64,000 nt of DNA from the NCBI GenBank assembly GCA_033283175.1, contig JAWMQM010000003.1:248001-312000 (forward strand), given 5' to 3'. Below are positions 1 through 7,441 of the stretch, one piece after another. The position numbers were made by a program, and so were the translations under genes. Source of the stretch: Pseudomaricurvus sp033283175. GTDB taxonomy: Bacteria; Pseudomonadota; Gammaproteobacteria; Pseudomonadales; Cellvibrionaceae. Positions within the stretch are counted from its first letter, which is position 1. Each line of letters opens with the position of its first letter. The notes beneath the pieces were generated by a model that worked only from the letters and a program-made list of their open reading frames with translations, had not been told where the DNA came from and did no database searches.

Positions 1-40
1 TCCATTCAGGGCTGCGGCCAGCGGCCAGGCGGGGGTATTT

Positions 41-928
41 GTGACCCAGCCGTTGTCATCGCTGGAGCCGGCGGCTGTGCAGGTGCATCAGGACCCGGTG
101 GTACCCGACTGGGCAGATCTGGAGCTGGAAGACACCTGGCCGGATCACCTGCACCCACTGTCCAGCCCACGTAATATCTGCAAACTGCTGCAGCGGGTTT
201 TCTCGCGTCGTCAGGCGGTGGAGCTGCCGGAGCAACTGTCGGGCCAGGGTTCGATTCCCCGTTACATCCTGCAGGAGTTTCACAACCTGCCGAACGGTAA
301 TTACTCCAACCACCTCAGCCACGGTTATATCACCGGCTTTGACATCGCCATGCTGGGTGAGGTGGAGGTCAGTCGCCAGTGGATCGCCGAGTGGCTGACA
401 AATACGCAGTCAGTGCTGGATATTGGTACTGCCGGTGGCAAAACCGCGGCTGCGGTTCATGGCAGGGGTGTCCCGGAAGTCTGGGGCATAGACCCCTCGC
501 CCTATCTCCTGAAGCACGCGGCGCGCCGCAATCCGGAGCTCAATTTTGTGCCGGGTATCGGTGAGGACCTCCCCTTTGGCGCCGACCGCTTCGATGCCAT
601 CACTCTCTGTTTTGTCCTGCACGAAGTGCCCCCGCGCTATGGGCGCCAGATTCTGGCGGAGTGTTATCGCTGCCTGAAACCCGGCGGCCTGCTGGCGATT
701 GCCGAGCCCTCCAGTCTGCAGATGCAGAAACCTCGCTGGCGTTCCCTGGTGACCGCAAAGGGCTGGAAGCATCTCTATTTCTACCTGCTGGCACATATTG
801 TTTATGAGCCATTTGTAGAGGCCTGGCATAAGATCGATAAGGCACAGTGGCTGGCCGAGGGTGGCTTCGAGCTGCTGGAGTCGGAGTACGCTATGCCCAT
901 TGGTCACTGGCTGGCGCGCAAGATATAA
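41..928 (+). CDS. Class I SAM-dependent methyltransferase, possibly 5'-partial
   Basis: A SAM-dependent methyltransferase of unknown substrate. The Rossmann-type SAM site is visible: motif I VLDIGTAGG at about residues 125-133, the acidic strand-2 end GIDPSPYLL near 148, and a post-motif II stretch around FDAITLCFVLHE near 185. About 115 residues precede the catalytic domain. The GTG at 41 has only a weak G-rich stretch upstream, and the frame stays open to base 1, so the true start may lie outside the window. It sits upstream of a short-chain dehydrogenase on the same strand. The methyltransferase assignment is firm; the substrate cannot be read from sequence. Confidence 0.8.
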   Translation: MTQPLSSLEPAAVQVHQDPVVPDWADLELEDTWPDHLHPLSSPRNICKLLQRVFSRRQAVELPEQLSGQGSIPRYILQEFHNLPNGNYSNHLSHGYITGFDIAMLGEVEVSRQWIAEWLTNTQSVLDIGTAGGKTAAAVHGRGVPEVWGIDPSPYLLKHAARRNPELNFVPGIGEDLPFGADRFDAITLCFVLHEVPPRYGRQILAECYRCLKPGGLLAIAEPSSLQMQKPRWRSLVTAKGWKHLYFYLLAHIVYEPFVEAWHKIDKAQWLAEGGFELLESEYAMPIGHWLARKI

Positions 929-1033
929 CCTGGGGCGGAAGCGCAGGTGACTGGCCAGTACTTTGGCCTGCAGCAACCTGGCCGGTAGCAATATGTCCCC
1001 CCGTTCCGGAGGGCAGAGCAGAGGGAGGTAAGA

Positions 1034-1837
1034 ATGGCAGAACGGCTTAAAGGGAAGGTGGCAATCGTATTTGGTGCCGGGCAGCAACCGGGACCCAATA
1101 TGGGCAATGGTCGCGCCTGCGCCCTGCAATACGCCCGGGAAGGGGCGCTTGTGGCCTGCGTTGACCTGGATCTGGCTGCTGCAGAGAGCACCCGGCAGTT
1201 GATCGCGGAAGCGGGCGGTGAAGCCATTGCCCTGCAGGCGGATGTGACCCGCGAGGCGGATTGTCTGCGTGCGGTGGAGGCCTGTGTCGAGGCGTTTGGT
1301 CCTGTCGATATCCTCCATAACAACGTCGGCGGCGTGAGTACTGATCGGCTCGATCCGGCAGAGCTGGATGAGAGCATTATCGACAGCGCCATGGCGCTGA
1401 ACTTCAAGAGTGTGGTCTACGCCAGCAAGGCGGTGTTGCCCTCTATGCGCGAGCGTAAAAGTGGCTGCATTATCAATATCTCCTCCATGGCGGCGGTCTG
1501 CTCCGGCCAGCCGGTGATGTACGGTACCACCAAGCTGGCCCTCAATGGCCTGACTCACCAGATGGCGATGGCATACGCCGCCGAAGGGGTCAGGGTCAAC
1601 GCTATCATGCCGGGGCTGCTGGATACGCCGGTGGCGGTGGAAGGCGTGGCGCAGCGCATGGGGGTGGACGCGGAGGTGGTGCGGCAACAGCGTGATGCCC
1701 GGGTACCCCTGCGTCACCGCCAGGGCTCGGCCTGGGATGTGGCTCACGCGGCGGTGTTTCTCGCCTCGGACGAGGCCGGGTTTATTACCGGTGTGGTATT
1801 GCCGGTGGATGGCGGGCAGACGGTCAGGATTGGGTGA
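1034..1837 (+). CDS. Short-chain dehydrogenase/reductase (SDR)
   Basis: A classical NAD(P)-dependent SDR oxidoreductase of 267 residues, the usual family length. The glycine-rich nucleotide loop is a stretched variant (GAGQQPGPNMGNG, about 14-26), followed by Asp44, which favours NAD. The structural NNVGG motif is at 96-100, and the catalytic set is Asn123, Ser150, Tyr163 and Lys167 (YGTTK). The start is set by a strong GGAGG ribosome site 5-9 bases upstream. Its stop overlaps the GTG of the next gene, so the two are probably co-translated. The substrate is unknown. Confidence 0.88.
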   Translation: MAERLKGKVAIVFGAGQQPGPNMGNGRACALQYAREGALVACVDLDLAAAESTRQLIAEAGGEAIALQADVTREADCLRAVEACVEAFGPVDILHNNVGGVSTDRLDPAELDESIIDSAMALNFKSVVYASKAVLPSMRERKSGCIINISSMAAVCSGQPVMYGTTKLALNGLTHQMAMAYAAEGVRVNAIMPGLLDTPVAVEGVAQRMGVDAEVVRQQRDARVPLRHRQGSAWDVAHAAVFLASDEAGFITGVVLPVDGGQTVRIG

Positions 1838-2268
1838 CGCCAATGCTGGTAACGGTGGGGCGTTACAGTTTTCCCTACGAGGCACACCTGCATAAGGGGT
1901 TGCTGGAGGCGGCCTACATCCCGGCATTTATCGCCGACGAGCACACCATCAATATGGACTGGCTCTACTCCAACGCCTTGGGCGGGGTGCGTTTGCAGGT
2001 GCCCGCCGGTTATGCCGAGCAGGCCCGTGCCGTGCTGGCCGAGGTGGCGGAGCAGAACCGCACTGGCGAGGTCTCCGCGGCCGTCGCAGAAGACTCCGGC
2101 GAAGGGACGGTGTATCCGGCCTGCCCCCGCTGTGGCAGCCAGGCCACCAGCTACTACCGTGTCGGTCGCCGGGCCGCCTTCCTGGCCTTTCTGTGGCTTA
2201 ACTTCCCCCTGTTTCCTACCCGTGATGGTTATCGCTGTGGCGATTGCGGGCATGTGACGGCCCGTTGA
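1834..2268 (+). CDS. DUF2007-type protein with C-terminal zinc ribbon
   Basis: A 144-residue soluble protein. The N-terminal 70 residues (VGRYSFPYEAHLHKGLLEAA onward) match the DUF2007 family, annotated only as a putative signal-transducing domain. The C-terminal half carries two Cys pairs, CPRCGS and CGDCGH, which look like a zinc ribbon, with a hydrophobic stretch (AAFLAFLWLNFPLF) between them. The GTG at 1834 overlaps the SDR stop codon; an in-frame ATG lies 9 bases later. It may be a partner of the SDR, but nothing in the sequence says how. The next gene is convergent. Confidence 0.7.
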   Translation: MTPMLVTVGRYSFPYEAHLHKGLLEAAYIPAFIADEHTINMDWLYSNALGGVRLQVPAGYAEQARAVLAEVAEQNRTGEVSAAVAEDSGEGTVYPACPRCGSQATSYYRVGRRAAFLAFLWLNFPLFPTRDGYRCGDCGHVTAR

Positions 2269-2310
2269 ACGCGGTTCCGCCAACGCCTGTTCCCCAGACC
2301 CGGTAGGGGC

Positions 2311-2790
2311 TCAGTCGTCCCAGCCTTCGTCCTCGAAATCGGCAAAGCGGTCGTCGTTCTGTGCTTTCTGCTTGCGCTGCAGCAGCTTCTCCAGCCAGGG
2401 CTCCGGGGTGCCGTTCAGCTGGCCCTGCAGCTCTTCAATCAACTCTTCCACGTCGGGACCGCCCTTGACCTGCACCGGGTGGACGCCAAGTGTCAGCAAC
2501 TGGCGGGTGGCAGAGCCGCCGATAGAGCCGCAATAGACGATGTCAGCACCGGCCAGCCAGGCCATCTTGGGCTTGAGTTTATCCTCGTTGCCGTCCTTCT
2601 TCTCAATGCCGAAATTGTGGGAGGCGAGAAAATCGGCGGAGTCAGGGGTGACGGCGTAGAGGTAGAACGCCTGGGCCGAGCCGAAGTGCTGGTCCACCAT
2701 GTCGCCATCGAGGGAGGCAAAGGCGACCAGCAGGGCCTCCTCATCGGCGGCGGCATCGGCAACACAGGTGATAGCGGCGGTAGTGTCCAT
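2311..2790 (-). CDS. NifX/NifB-type FeMo-cofactor-binding domain protein
   Basis: A 159-residue protein with a dinitrogenase iron-molybdenum cofactor-binding domain. Typical features are DQHFGSAQAFYLY near residue 33 and the C-terminal fold around VYCGSIGGSATRQLLTLG, followed by a short acidic tail. The ATG at 2790 is chosen over the longer frame because GGAGGAAA stands 5 bases ahead. In diazotrophs such domains bind FeMo-co precursors. No nif gene is nearby, so this is probably one of the common non-nif members of unknown role. It is convergent with the DUF2007 gene. Confidence 0.75.
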   Translation of the reverse strand: MDTTAAITCVADAAADEEALLVAFASLDGDMVDQHFGSAQAFYLYAVTPDSADFLASHNFGIEKKDGNEDKLKPKMAWLAGADIVYCGSIGGSATRQLLTLGVHPVQVKGGPDVEELIEELQGQLNGTPEPWLEKLLQRKQKAQNDDRFADFEDEGWDD

Positions 2791-2986
2791 AGGTTTTCCT
2801 CCGGGTTGTGGTACAGGGGCACGTGTAAAAGCGTCTGTTTCCACCACTGCAAGAGCCCGGCCATGTGTTTCGATTCATGGAGTGAAAAAAAGCCGAGTTA
2901 AAACAATCAGTTGTGATGTATGCCTGAGCGCAGGGAGGCAGCCTTGGTTGGGGCTTTGTCGTAAAGCCGACAGTGCCCGACCGGTT

Positions 2987-4825
2987 TTACCAGCGGAAGA
3001 GCAGTGGCACTACCAGCACGGCCACTGCAAATACGATCAGTACGGGGATGATGCCGAGGCGCACAAAGTCCAGAAAACGGTAGTTGCCCGGCTCTACAAC
3101 CAACGTGACCACCGGGGACGCCACCGGTGTGAGAAAGGCAGAGGAGGCCGCCATCAGCAGGCCAATGGCCATGGGGTAGGGGGATAGGTTAAGTGCTTCT
3201 GCGGCACCAATGGCAATGGGTGCCATGAGAATAGCAGCGGTGGTGTTGGAGAGGATATTAGTGAGCAACACCGTGGCAAAGAACAGTATGGTCAGCACCA
3301 GCAGCGGGTGTGAGCCTCCGCTGACCTGCAACAGGGTGGCGATAATCAGGTCCGTGGCGCCGGTTTTTTGCAGTGCAGCGGCCAGCGGCAGCATACCGGC
3401 CAACAGGATGAGGCTGGACCAGTGGATGGCCCGATAGGCTTCCTGGGCAGTGAGGCAGCGGCCCACTACGCCACCCAGTGCCGCCAGCAGGGCCGCGGCC
3501 ACCAGCGGTAGCCAGTTGAGCATGGAGACCACCACCATGGCGCCGGTCAGTGCCAGCGCCAGCGGCATATGCCGGCGCGCTGGTACCACCTCCTCAGCCT
3601 CCTGTGGCGACTCCAGCACCACAAAGTCGTGATTCTGCTGGCTCAGGGCCCGCAGCCGGTACCAGGGGCCCGCCACCAGTAAGCTGTCGGAGGCGGCCAG
3701 TGGCACCTCGTCGTAGTCATCCACTGCTTCCTGGTTGCGGCGCAGGCCAAACACATCGAGGCCGTAGGTGTCGCGGAACTGGCTGTCCCGCACGCTGCGA
3801 CCGATCAGGCGCGAATTGGGGTGGATGAGCACGGTGATGGCGCCCAGCTCCCACTGCACTTGCTGCTGTTCCCGCGCGCCCAGTTTGTGGCGGTAGAGGC
3901 CCAGTTCGCCGATGCAGTGGAGGATCTGCTCCTCCTCCCCCAGTACCAGCAGGATATCATCGGCACGCAGCACAAAATCCGCTGCCGGGCCGGGGTAGTG
4001 TTCCAGTCCCCCGCGGCGGGGCCGCAGTACATCCAGTACCCGTATACGGTAGCTGCTGTTCATGCTGCACTCACTCAGGCGCCGCCCACACAGTGGCGAG
4101 TGGGCGGGTATACGCAGGGTGAGGGTCTGGCGCCGGACGCTGAAATCCTGCCACAGGGCTTGCAGGGAGCGGCCGTAGGGGTGGTGGGTATCGGTGCTGG
4201 TGCGTGGCAGCCAGTGGCGCCCCAGCAACAGCATATAGGCGATGGTCAGAAGCAGTACGAGGACCCCGATGAGGGAGAAACTGAAGAAGCCCAGTGGCTG
4301 GTAGCCACTGGCTTCCAGCTCGCCGCTGATCACCAGGTTGGGCGGGGTGGCGATCAGGGTCAGCATACCGCTGGCCAGCGCCGCGTAGGACATGGGCAGC
4401 AACAGCCTTGAGCGGTTGACCTGGGCCTGGCGGGCAATGCGCAACAGAATGGGGATAAAGATTGCCACCACCGCGGTGGAACTCATGACGGCGCTCAGCA
4501 CCGCACTGCTGAGCATAATCAGGATCAGCAGGTAGCTCTCGCGCTGGCCACCGTGCTTCAGAATCCAGTCGCCAACGGCGCGGGCGACACCGGTGCGATC
4601 CAGCATCTCCCCCACCACCAGCAGGGCGCCAATCAGTATCACCACCGGATTGCCGAAGCCGGCGAGGGCTTCGCCAATGGTAAGCACGCCGCTGAGCATC
4701 AGCGCCAGTACCACCAACAGCGCCAGAAAGTCGTAGCGCACCCGATTGCTGGCCATCAGTGCCATGGCAATAGCCATCACCACAAACACAAATCCGGATT
4801 GTGCTGTTTCGGGAATCAGTAACAT
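2987..4825 (-). CDS. SLC13/DASS-family ion transporter with two RCK_C domains
   Basis: An inner-membrane transporter of about 612 residues. Hydrophobic helices fill the first 200 residues. Two TrkA-C (RCK_C) domains follow, the first starting near IPAHSPLCGRRL and the second around VLIHPNSRLIGRSV, and then a second block of about six helices. This layout is typical of the divalent anion:Na+ symporter group that includes many sulfate or dicarboxylate transporters. The ATG at 4825 is preferred over an upstream TTG because it directly precedes the membrane domain. The substrate is not deducible. It is divergent from the Omp85-like gene. Confidence 0.82.
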   Translation of the reverse strand: MLLIPETAQSGFVFVVMAIAMALMASNRVRYDFLALLVVLALMLSGVLTIGEALAGFGNPVVILIGALLVVGEMLDRTGVARAVGDWILKHGGQRESYLLILIMLSSAVLSAVMSSTAVVAIFIPILLRIARQAQVNRSRLLLPMSYAALASGMLTLIATPPNLVISGELEASGYQPLGFFSFSLIGVLVLLLTIAYMLLLGRHWLPRTSTDTHHPYGRSLQALWQDFSVRRQTLTLRIPAHSPLCGRRLSECSMNSSYRIRVLDVLRPRRGGLEHYPGPAADFVLRADDILLVLGEEEQILHCIGELGLYRHKLGAREQQQVQWELGAITVLIHPNSRLIGRSVRDSQFRDTYGLDVFGLRRNQEAVDDYDEVPLAASDSLLVAGPWYRLRALSQQNHDFVVLESPQEAEEVVPARRHMPLALALTGAMVVVSMLNWLPLVAAALLAALGGVVGRCLTAQEAYRAIHWSSLILLAGMLPLAAALQKTGATDLIIATLLQVSGGSHPLLVLTILFFATVLLTNILSNTTAAILMAPIAIGAAEALNLSPYPMAIGLLMAASSAFLTPVASPVVTLVVEPGNYRFLDFVRLGIIPVLIVFAVAVLVVPLLFRW

Positions 4826-4943
4826 GGCGGTTCCGTCTTGCCTGCAGCAAGGTAATAATGCCAGAGTCTGTGAAGACAACAAACGCGCCAGCTATACTGC
4901 GCGCAGATTTAAAAAGGATGCTCAGGCATCACAGGGAGGATAA

Positions 4944-6065
4944 ATGCAGGACATGTCATACCCGGGAAAGTGGGGTGGGTTGTTGATCGCAGGCATGATG
5001 CTGATGGCGGCAGCGGCCCAGGGGCAGGAGCCTGTCTCTGCAGAGCCCTCGCAGCCCGCCGTCTCTGAGCCGGGCGCGAGCGAAGCGATGCCGAAGGAGT
5101 CCCCCTGGCTACTGGCCCCCATCATCAGTTCGGATCCCAAGGTCGGTACTTCCGCCGGAGGCCTGGGAGGCTATCTCTTCAAGATTGATCCCGACTCCAC
5201 CTCCTCCATGGTGGGTGCAATGGCGAAGTACAGCAATACCGATTCGCTGATCGCCGGTCTGTTCCTGCGTTCGTTCTGGCAGGCGGATGCCCGGCGTTTC
5301 TCGGCGCTGGCGGTCGGTGGGCGTATCCGCAACGACTACGAGGATTTCCTCGGCTCCGGGTTACCGGTCTCCTCCACGGATGAGTTGAAGCTCTTTTTCA
5401 GCCGCTATCAGCAACAGGTGGTGCCGCACTGGTTTCTGGGGATGCAGGCGGTTTACACCAACTACCTGATTGTCGGGGACAACTTCACCAGCGGCGAAAT
5501 TCTCAAGGTGGCGGGGCTCACAGGTTACGACTCGGCGGGCCTGGGGTTGGTGGCGCAGTACGATAACCGTAACAGCAAGAATTCGCCGTCGTCTGGTATG
5601 AATGTGGTCCTGAACAATTTTGCCTATCGCGAATCCTTTGGCGGTGAGGTCAGTTTTGACGCTTACAACCTCAAGGCGCTCCACTACCTGCCCCATGGTA
5701 ACGGGCATGTGTTTGCTACCCATGTGGATGGACGCTGGACCGATGACGCCCCCAACAGTGGTTACTCCAGTGTGGCCCTGCGGGGTTATACTCGCGGCCA
5801 GTACCTGGCCCCGCACTCGGTGCTGGTGGAGTTTGAGGAGCGCCTGCACGTGAAAGGGCGTTTCGGTATCAATCTCTTTGCTGGCGTGACCTGTCTCTAT
5901 GGTGATGGACAGAGCTGCGACAATAGTGAAAACCTTTACTCCTCATTCGGGATTGGGGCGCAATACGTGTTGAAGCAGTCCGAGGGCATTGTGCTAACCA
6001 TGGACTATGCCCAGGGCGAGGGAGGTAACAGCGGTTTTTACATGCGTTTCGGCCAGGCGTTCTGA
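4944..6065 (+). CDS. Omp85/D15-like outer-membrane barrel without POTRA domains
   Basis: A 373-residue predicted outer-membrane protein. A signal peptide (hydrophobic core LLIAGMMLMAAAA, cleavage near QGQ) is followed by a short Pro/Glu/Ser-rich linker and then directly by an amphipathic beta-strand region. The C-terminal half resembles the surface-antigen (D15) barrel: a GLGLVAQYDNRNSKNSP strand, then LRGYTRGQY, the position of the loop-6 RGY/F motif in Omp85 proteins. The chain ends in Phe, the usual C-terminal BAM signal. There is no room for POTRA domains, unlike BamA or TamA. GGGAGGA lies before the ATG. Function unknown. Confidence 0.72.
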   Translation: MQDMSYPGKWGGLLIAGMMLMAAAAQGQEPVSAEPSQPAVSEPGASEAMPKESPWLLAPIISSDPKVGTSAGGLGGYLFKIDPDSTSSMVGAMAKYSNTDSLIAGLFLRSFWQADARRFSALAVGGRIRNDYEDFLGSGLPVSSTDELKLFFSRYQQQVVPHWFLGMQAVYTNYLIVGDNFTSGEILKVAGLTGYDSAGLGLVAQYDNRNSKNSPSSGMNVVLNNFAYRESFGGEVSFDAYNLKALHYLPHGNGHVFATHVDGRWTDDAPNSGYSSVALRGYTRGQYLAPHSVLVEFEERLHVKGRFGINLFAGVTCLYGDGQSCDNSENLYSSFGIGAQYVLKQSEGIVLTMDYAQGEGGNSGFYMRFGQAF

Positions 6066-6190
6066 TCTGTCGCTGCATCAGCACCGCTCCTGGGCAGCAA
6101 GCCCAGCCCCGGGTAACAAACCTCGCTGCTGAAACCCTCTCCCTCCAGGCGTCGGTGCAAGGTAAGTGGCACGAAAACTGAAACAGCCAT

Positions 6191-6215
6191 CCGTATTGTG
6201 AGGTAAGCAATACGG
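6191..6215 (+). promoter_or_regulatory. Hairpin presenting a Shine-Dalgarno-like loop
   Basis: CCGTATTG (6191-6198) and CAATACGG (6208-6215) form a perfect 8-bp stem. The 9-base loop contains GAGGTAA, the only ribosome-binding-like sequence before the next gene. A GTG begins at the last stem base, with the ATG 12 bases later. Translational control is possible but inferred only from layout. Confidence 0.45.
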
Positions 6216-6226
6216 TGGTAACTGCA

Positions 6227-6661
6227 ATGACACACTCCCTCAAGTTCCTGGCCGATGCCCTGCAAAATGAGATGCCGGCGCTCAAGCGTGGCTATCAGCG
6301 CGGCATCAACATCGATCTCTCCCGTCATCAGGTGGATGGCATTCTCGAGCGGCAGCTGCTGGCATTGGTAGACGCCTGGCTGGGTGTCTGCAGCCGCCTG
6401 CTGGATGAGGGTATGGGGCTGGGCGGCGACAACCCGGAGGCGCTGACTGCACGGTTGGCGGGGGTTAAGGACGAATTGGTGAGTTACGCCCTGCAGTTTA
6501 ACCGCAGCTCCTGTGCGCTCTCCAATTTCGGCGAGGAGCACCGTCCCGGCCGTCTGTACCTGGAGCGAATCCTGATTCAGGTTGAGAGTCGCTGGCAGCA
6601 GTGGTGCGCCGGTCACCGCACGCGCATGGGGGCGGTACTGATGGCCGACGTCCTCTCCTGA
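6227..6661 (+). CDS. Hypothetical protein, soluble, mostly helical
   Basis: I do not recognise this 144-residue protein. It has no signal peptide or membrane segment. The sequence is rich in Leu, Ala, Arg and Glu and looks all-helical, with two cysteines near the middle (GVCSRLL, SSCAL) and one near the C-terminus (WCAG). The ATG at 6227 is used here; an in-frame GTG at 6215 falls at the end of a hairpin whose loop carries GAGG and could be the real start. The gene stands alone between the outer-membrane barrel and the flavodoxin. Confidence 0.6.
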   Translation: MTHSLKFLADALQNEMPALKRGYQRGINIDLSRHQVDGILERQLLALVDAWLGVCSRLLDEGMGLGGDNPEALTARLAGVKDELVSYALQFNRSSCALSNFGEEHRPGRLYLERILIQVESRWQQWCAGHRTRMGAVLMADVLS

Positions 6662-6730
6662 GCTTGCGGTAAGCGGATACGGGTCGCTGGAACAGCGCTT
6701 GCAATCACCCTTCTGTAATTGACGTTTACC

Positions 6731-6818
6731 CTTGTCGCAGGCGGCTTTTTGTCTGCTTCGGTACAGTGATGCTGCGACAAGCAGGGACAGGTCGAACCGG
6801 ATTGTCGTTTACGCGACA
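6731..6818 (+). promoter_or_regulatory. Paired inverted repeats upstream of flavodoxin
   Basis: CTTGTCGCAG (6731-6740) is repeated exactly inverted as CTGCGACAAG (6772-6781) across 31 bases. A second short palindrome follows, TGTCG (6803-6807) and CGACA (6814-6818). Both share a TGTCG/CGACA core and lie in the 212-bp leader of the flavodoxin gene. They could be operator half-sites or RNA stems; no regulator can be named. Confidence 0.4.
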
Positions 6819-6873
6819 GCGCCGGCAGGGCAGAACCGCTGCCATTTCGCTACAGAGTGAGGAACAGGTCATC

Positions 6874-7425
6874 GTGAAGATCGGTATTTTTTTCGGCACA
6901 GAGACAGGCACCACCCGCCTGATTGCGAAAAAGATTTATAAACTGCTGGGCGATGAGCTGGCAGACAAGCCCCTTAACGTCAACCGTATTGAAGCTGCTG
7001 ACCTGCTCAAGTACGACGCGCTTATTCTGGGGACGCCCAGCTACGGCGTGGGTGAGATTCCAGGACTCAGCGCCGGCTGCCTGGAGCGCAATTGGGAAGA
7101 GTTCCTGGCTCAGTTCGGGACGCCGGATCTCAGCGGTAAGCGTATTGCCATGTTTGGCCTCGGCGCGCAGGAGCGTTATTCCGAGCGTTTTGCCAGCTCC
7201 ATGATGGCGCTCTACCAGGTGTTCGACGGTCTCGGCGCCGACATGATTGGCGCCTGGCCAGCTGATGGCTACACCTTTGAACACTCCGCGTCGTTGGTAG
7301 ACGATCACTTCGTCGGACTGGTAATCGACCAGCGCACCCAGGGCATGCTGACCGAACAGCGTCTCAGGGATTGGGTGGAGCTGGTGAAGCCCCAGCTGCT
7401 GCAGAAATTGCATCAGGCTGCCTGA
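6874..7425 (+). CDS. Flavodoxin, long-chain type
   Basis: A 183-residue FMN-binding electron carrier of the flavodoxin family, long-chain size. The FMN phosphate loop is at the N-terminus (GTETGTTR, residues 8-15). Flavin-stacking regions follow at about 58 (GTPSYGVGEIPG) and near 100 (FGLGAQERYSE). The start is GTG at 6874, since the fold begins there (KIGIFFGTE) and GAGGAA lies about 12 bases ahead; the frame upstream shows no flavodoxin sequence. The next gene, a two-cluster Fe-S protein, starts only 16 bases after the stop, which suggests an electron-transfer pair. Confidence 0.9.
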   Translation: MKIGIFFGTETGTTRLIAKKIYKLLGDELADKPLNVNRIEAADLLKYDALILGTPSYGVGEIPGLSAGCLERNWEEFLAQFGTPDLSGKRIAMFGLGAQERYSERFASSMMALYQVFDGLGADMIGAWPADGYTFEHSASLVDDHFVGLVIDQRTQGMLTEQRLRDWVELVKPQLLQKLHQAA

Positions 7426-7441
7426 CCGGAACCGCAACCCT

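Noticed and set aside
248..260. tRNA-like T-loop sequence GGTTCGATTCCCC
   Set aside because: It lies inside the methyltransferase coding region and no acceptor or anticodon stem can be built around it.
410..1927. 505-residue antisense open frame
   Set aside because: It overlaps the methyltransferase, SDR and DUF2007 genes on the other strand and its translation has no family pattern; it is a GC-rich shadow frame. Similar long shadows lie opposite recQ, hisS, bamB and der.
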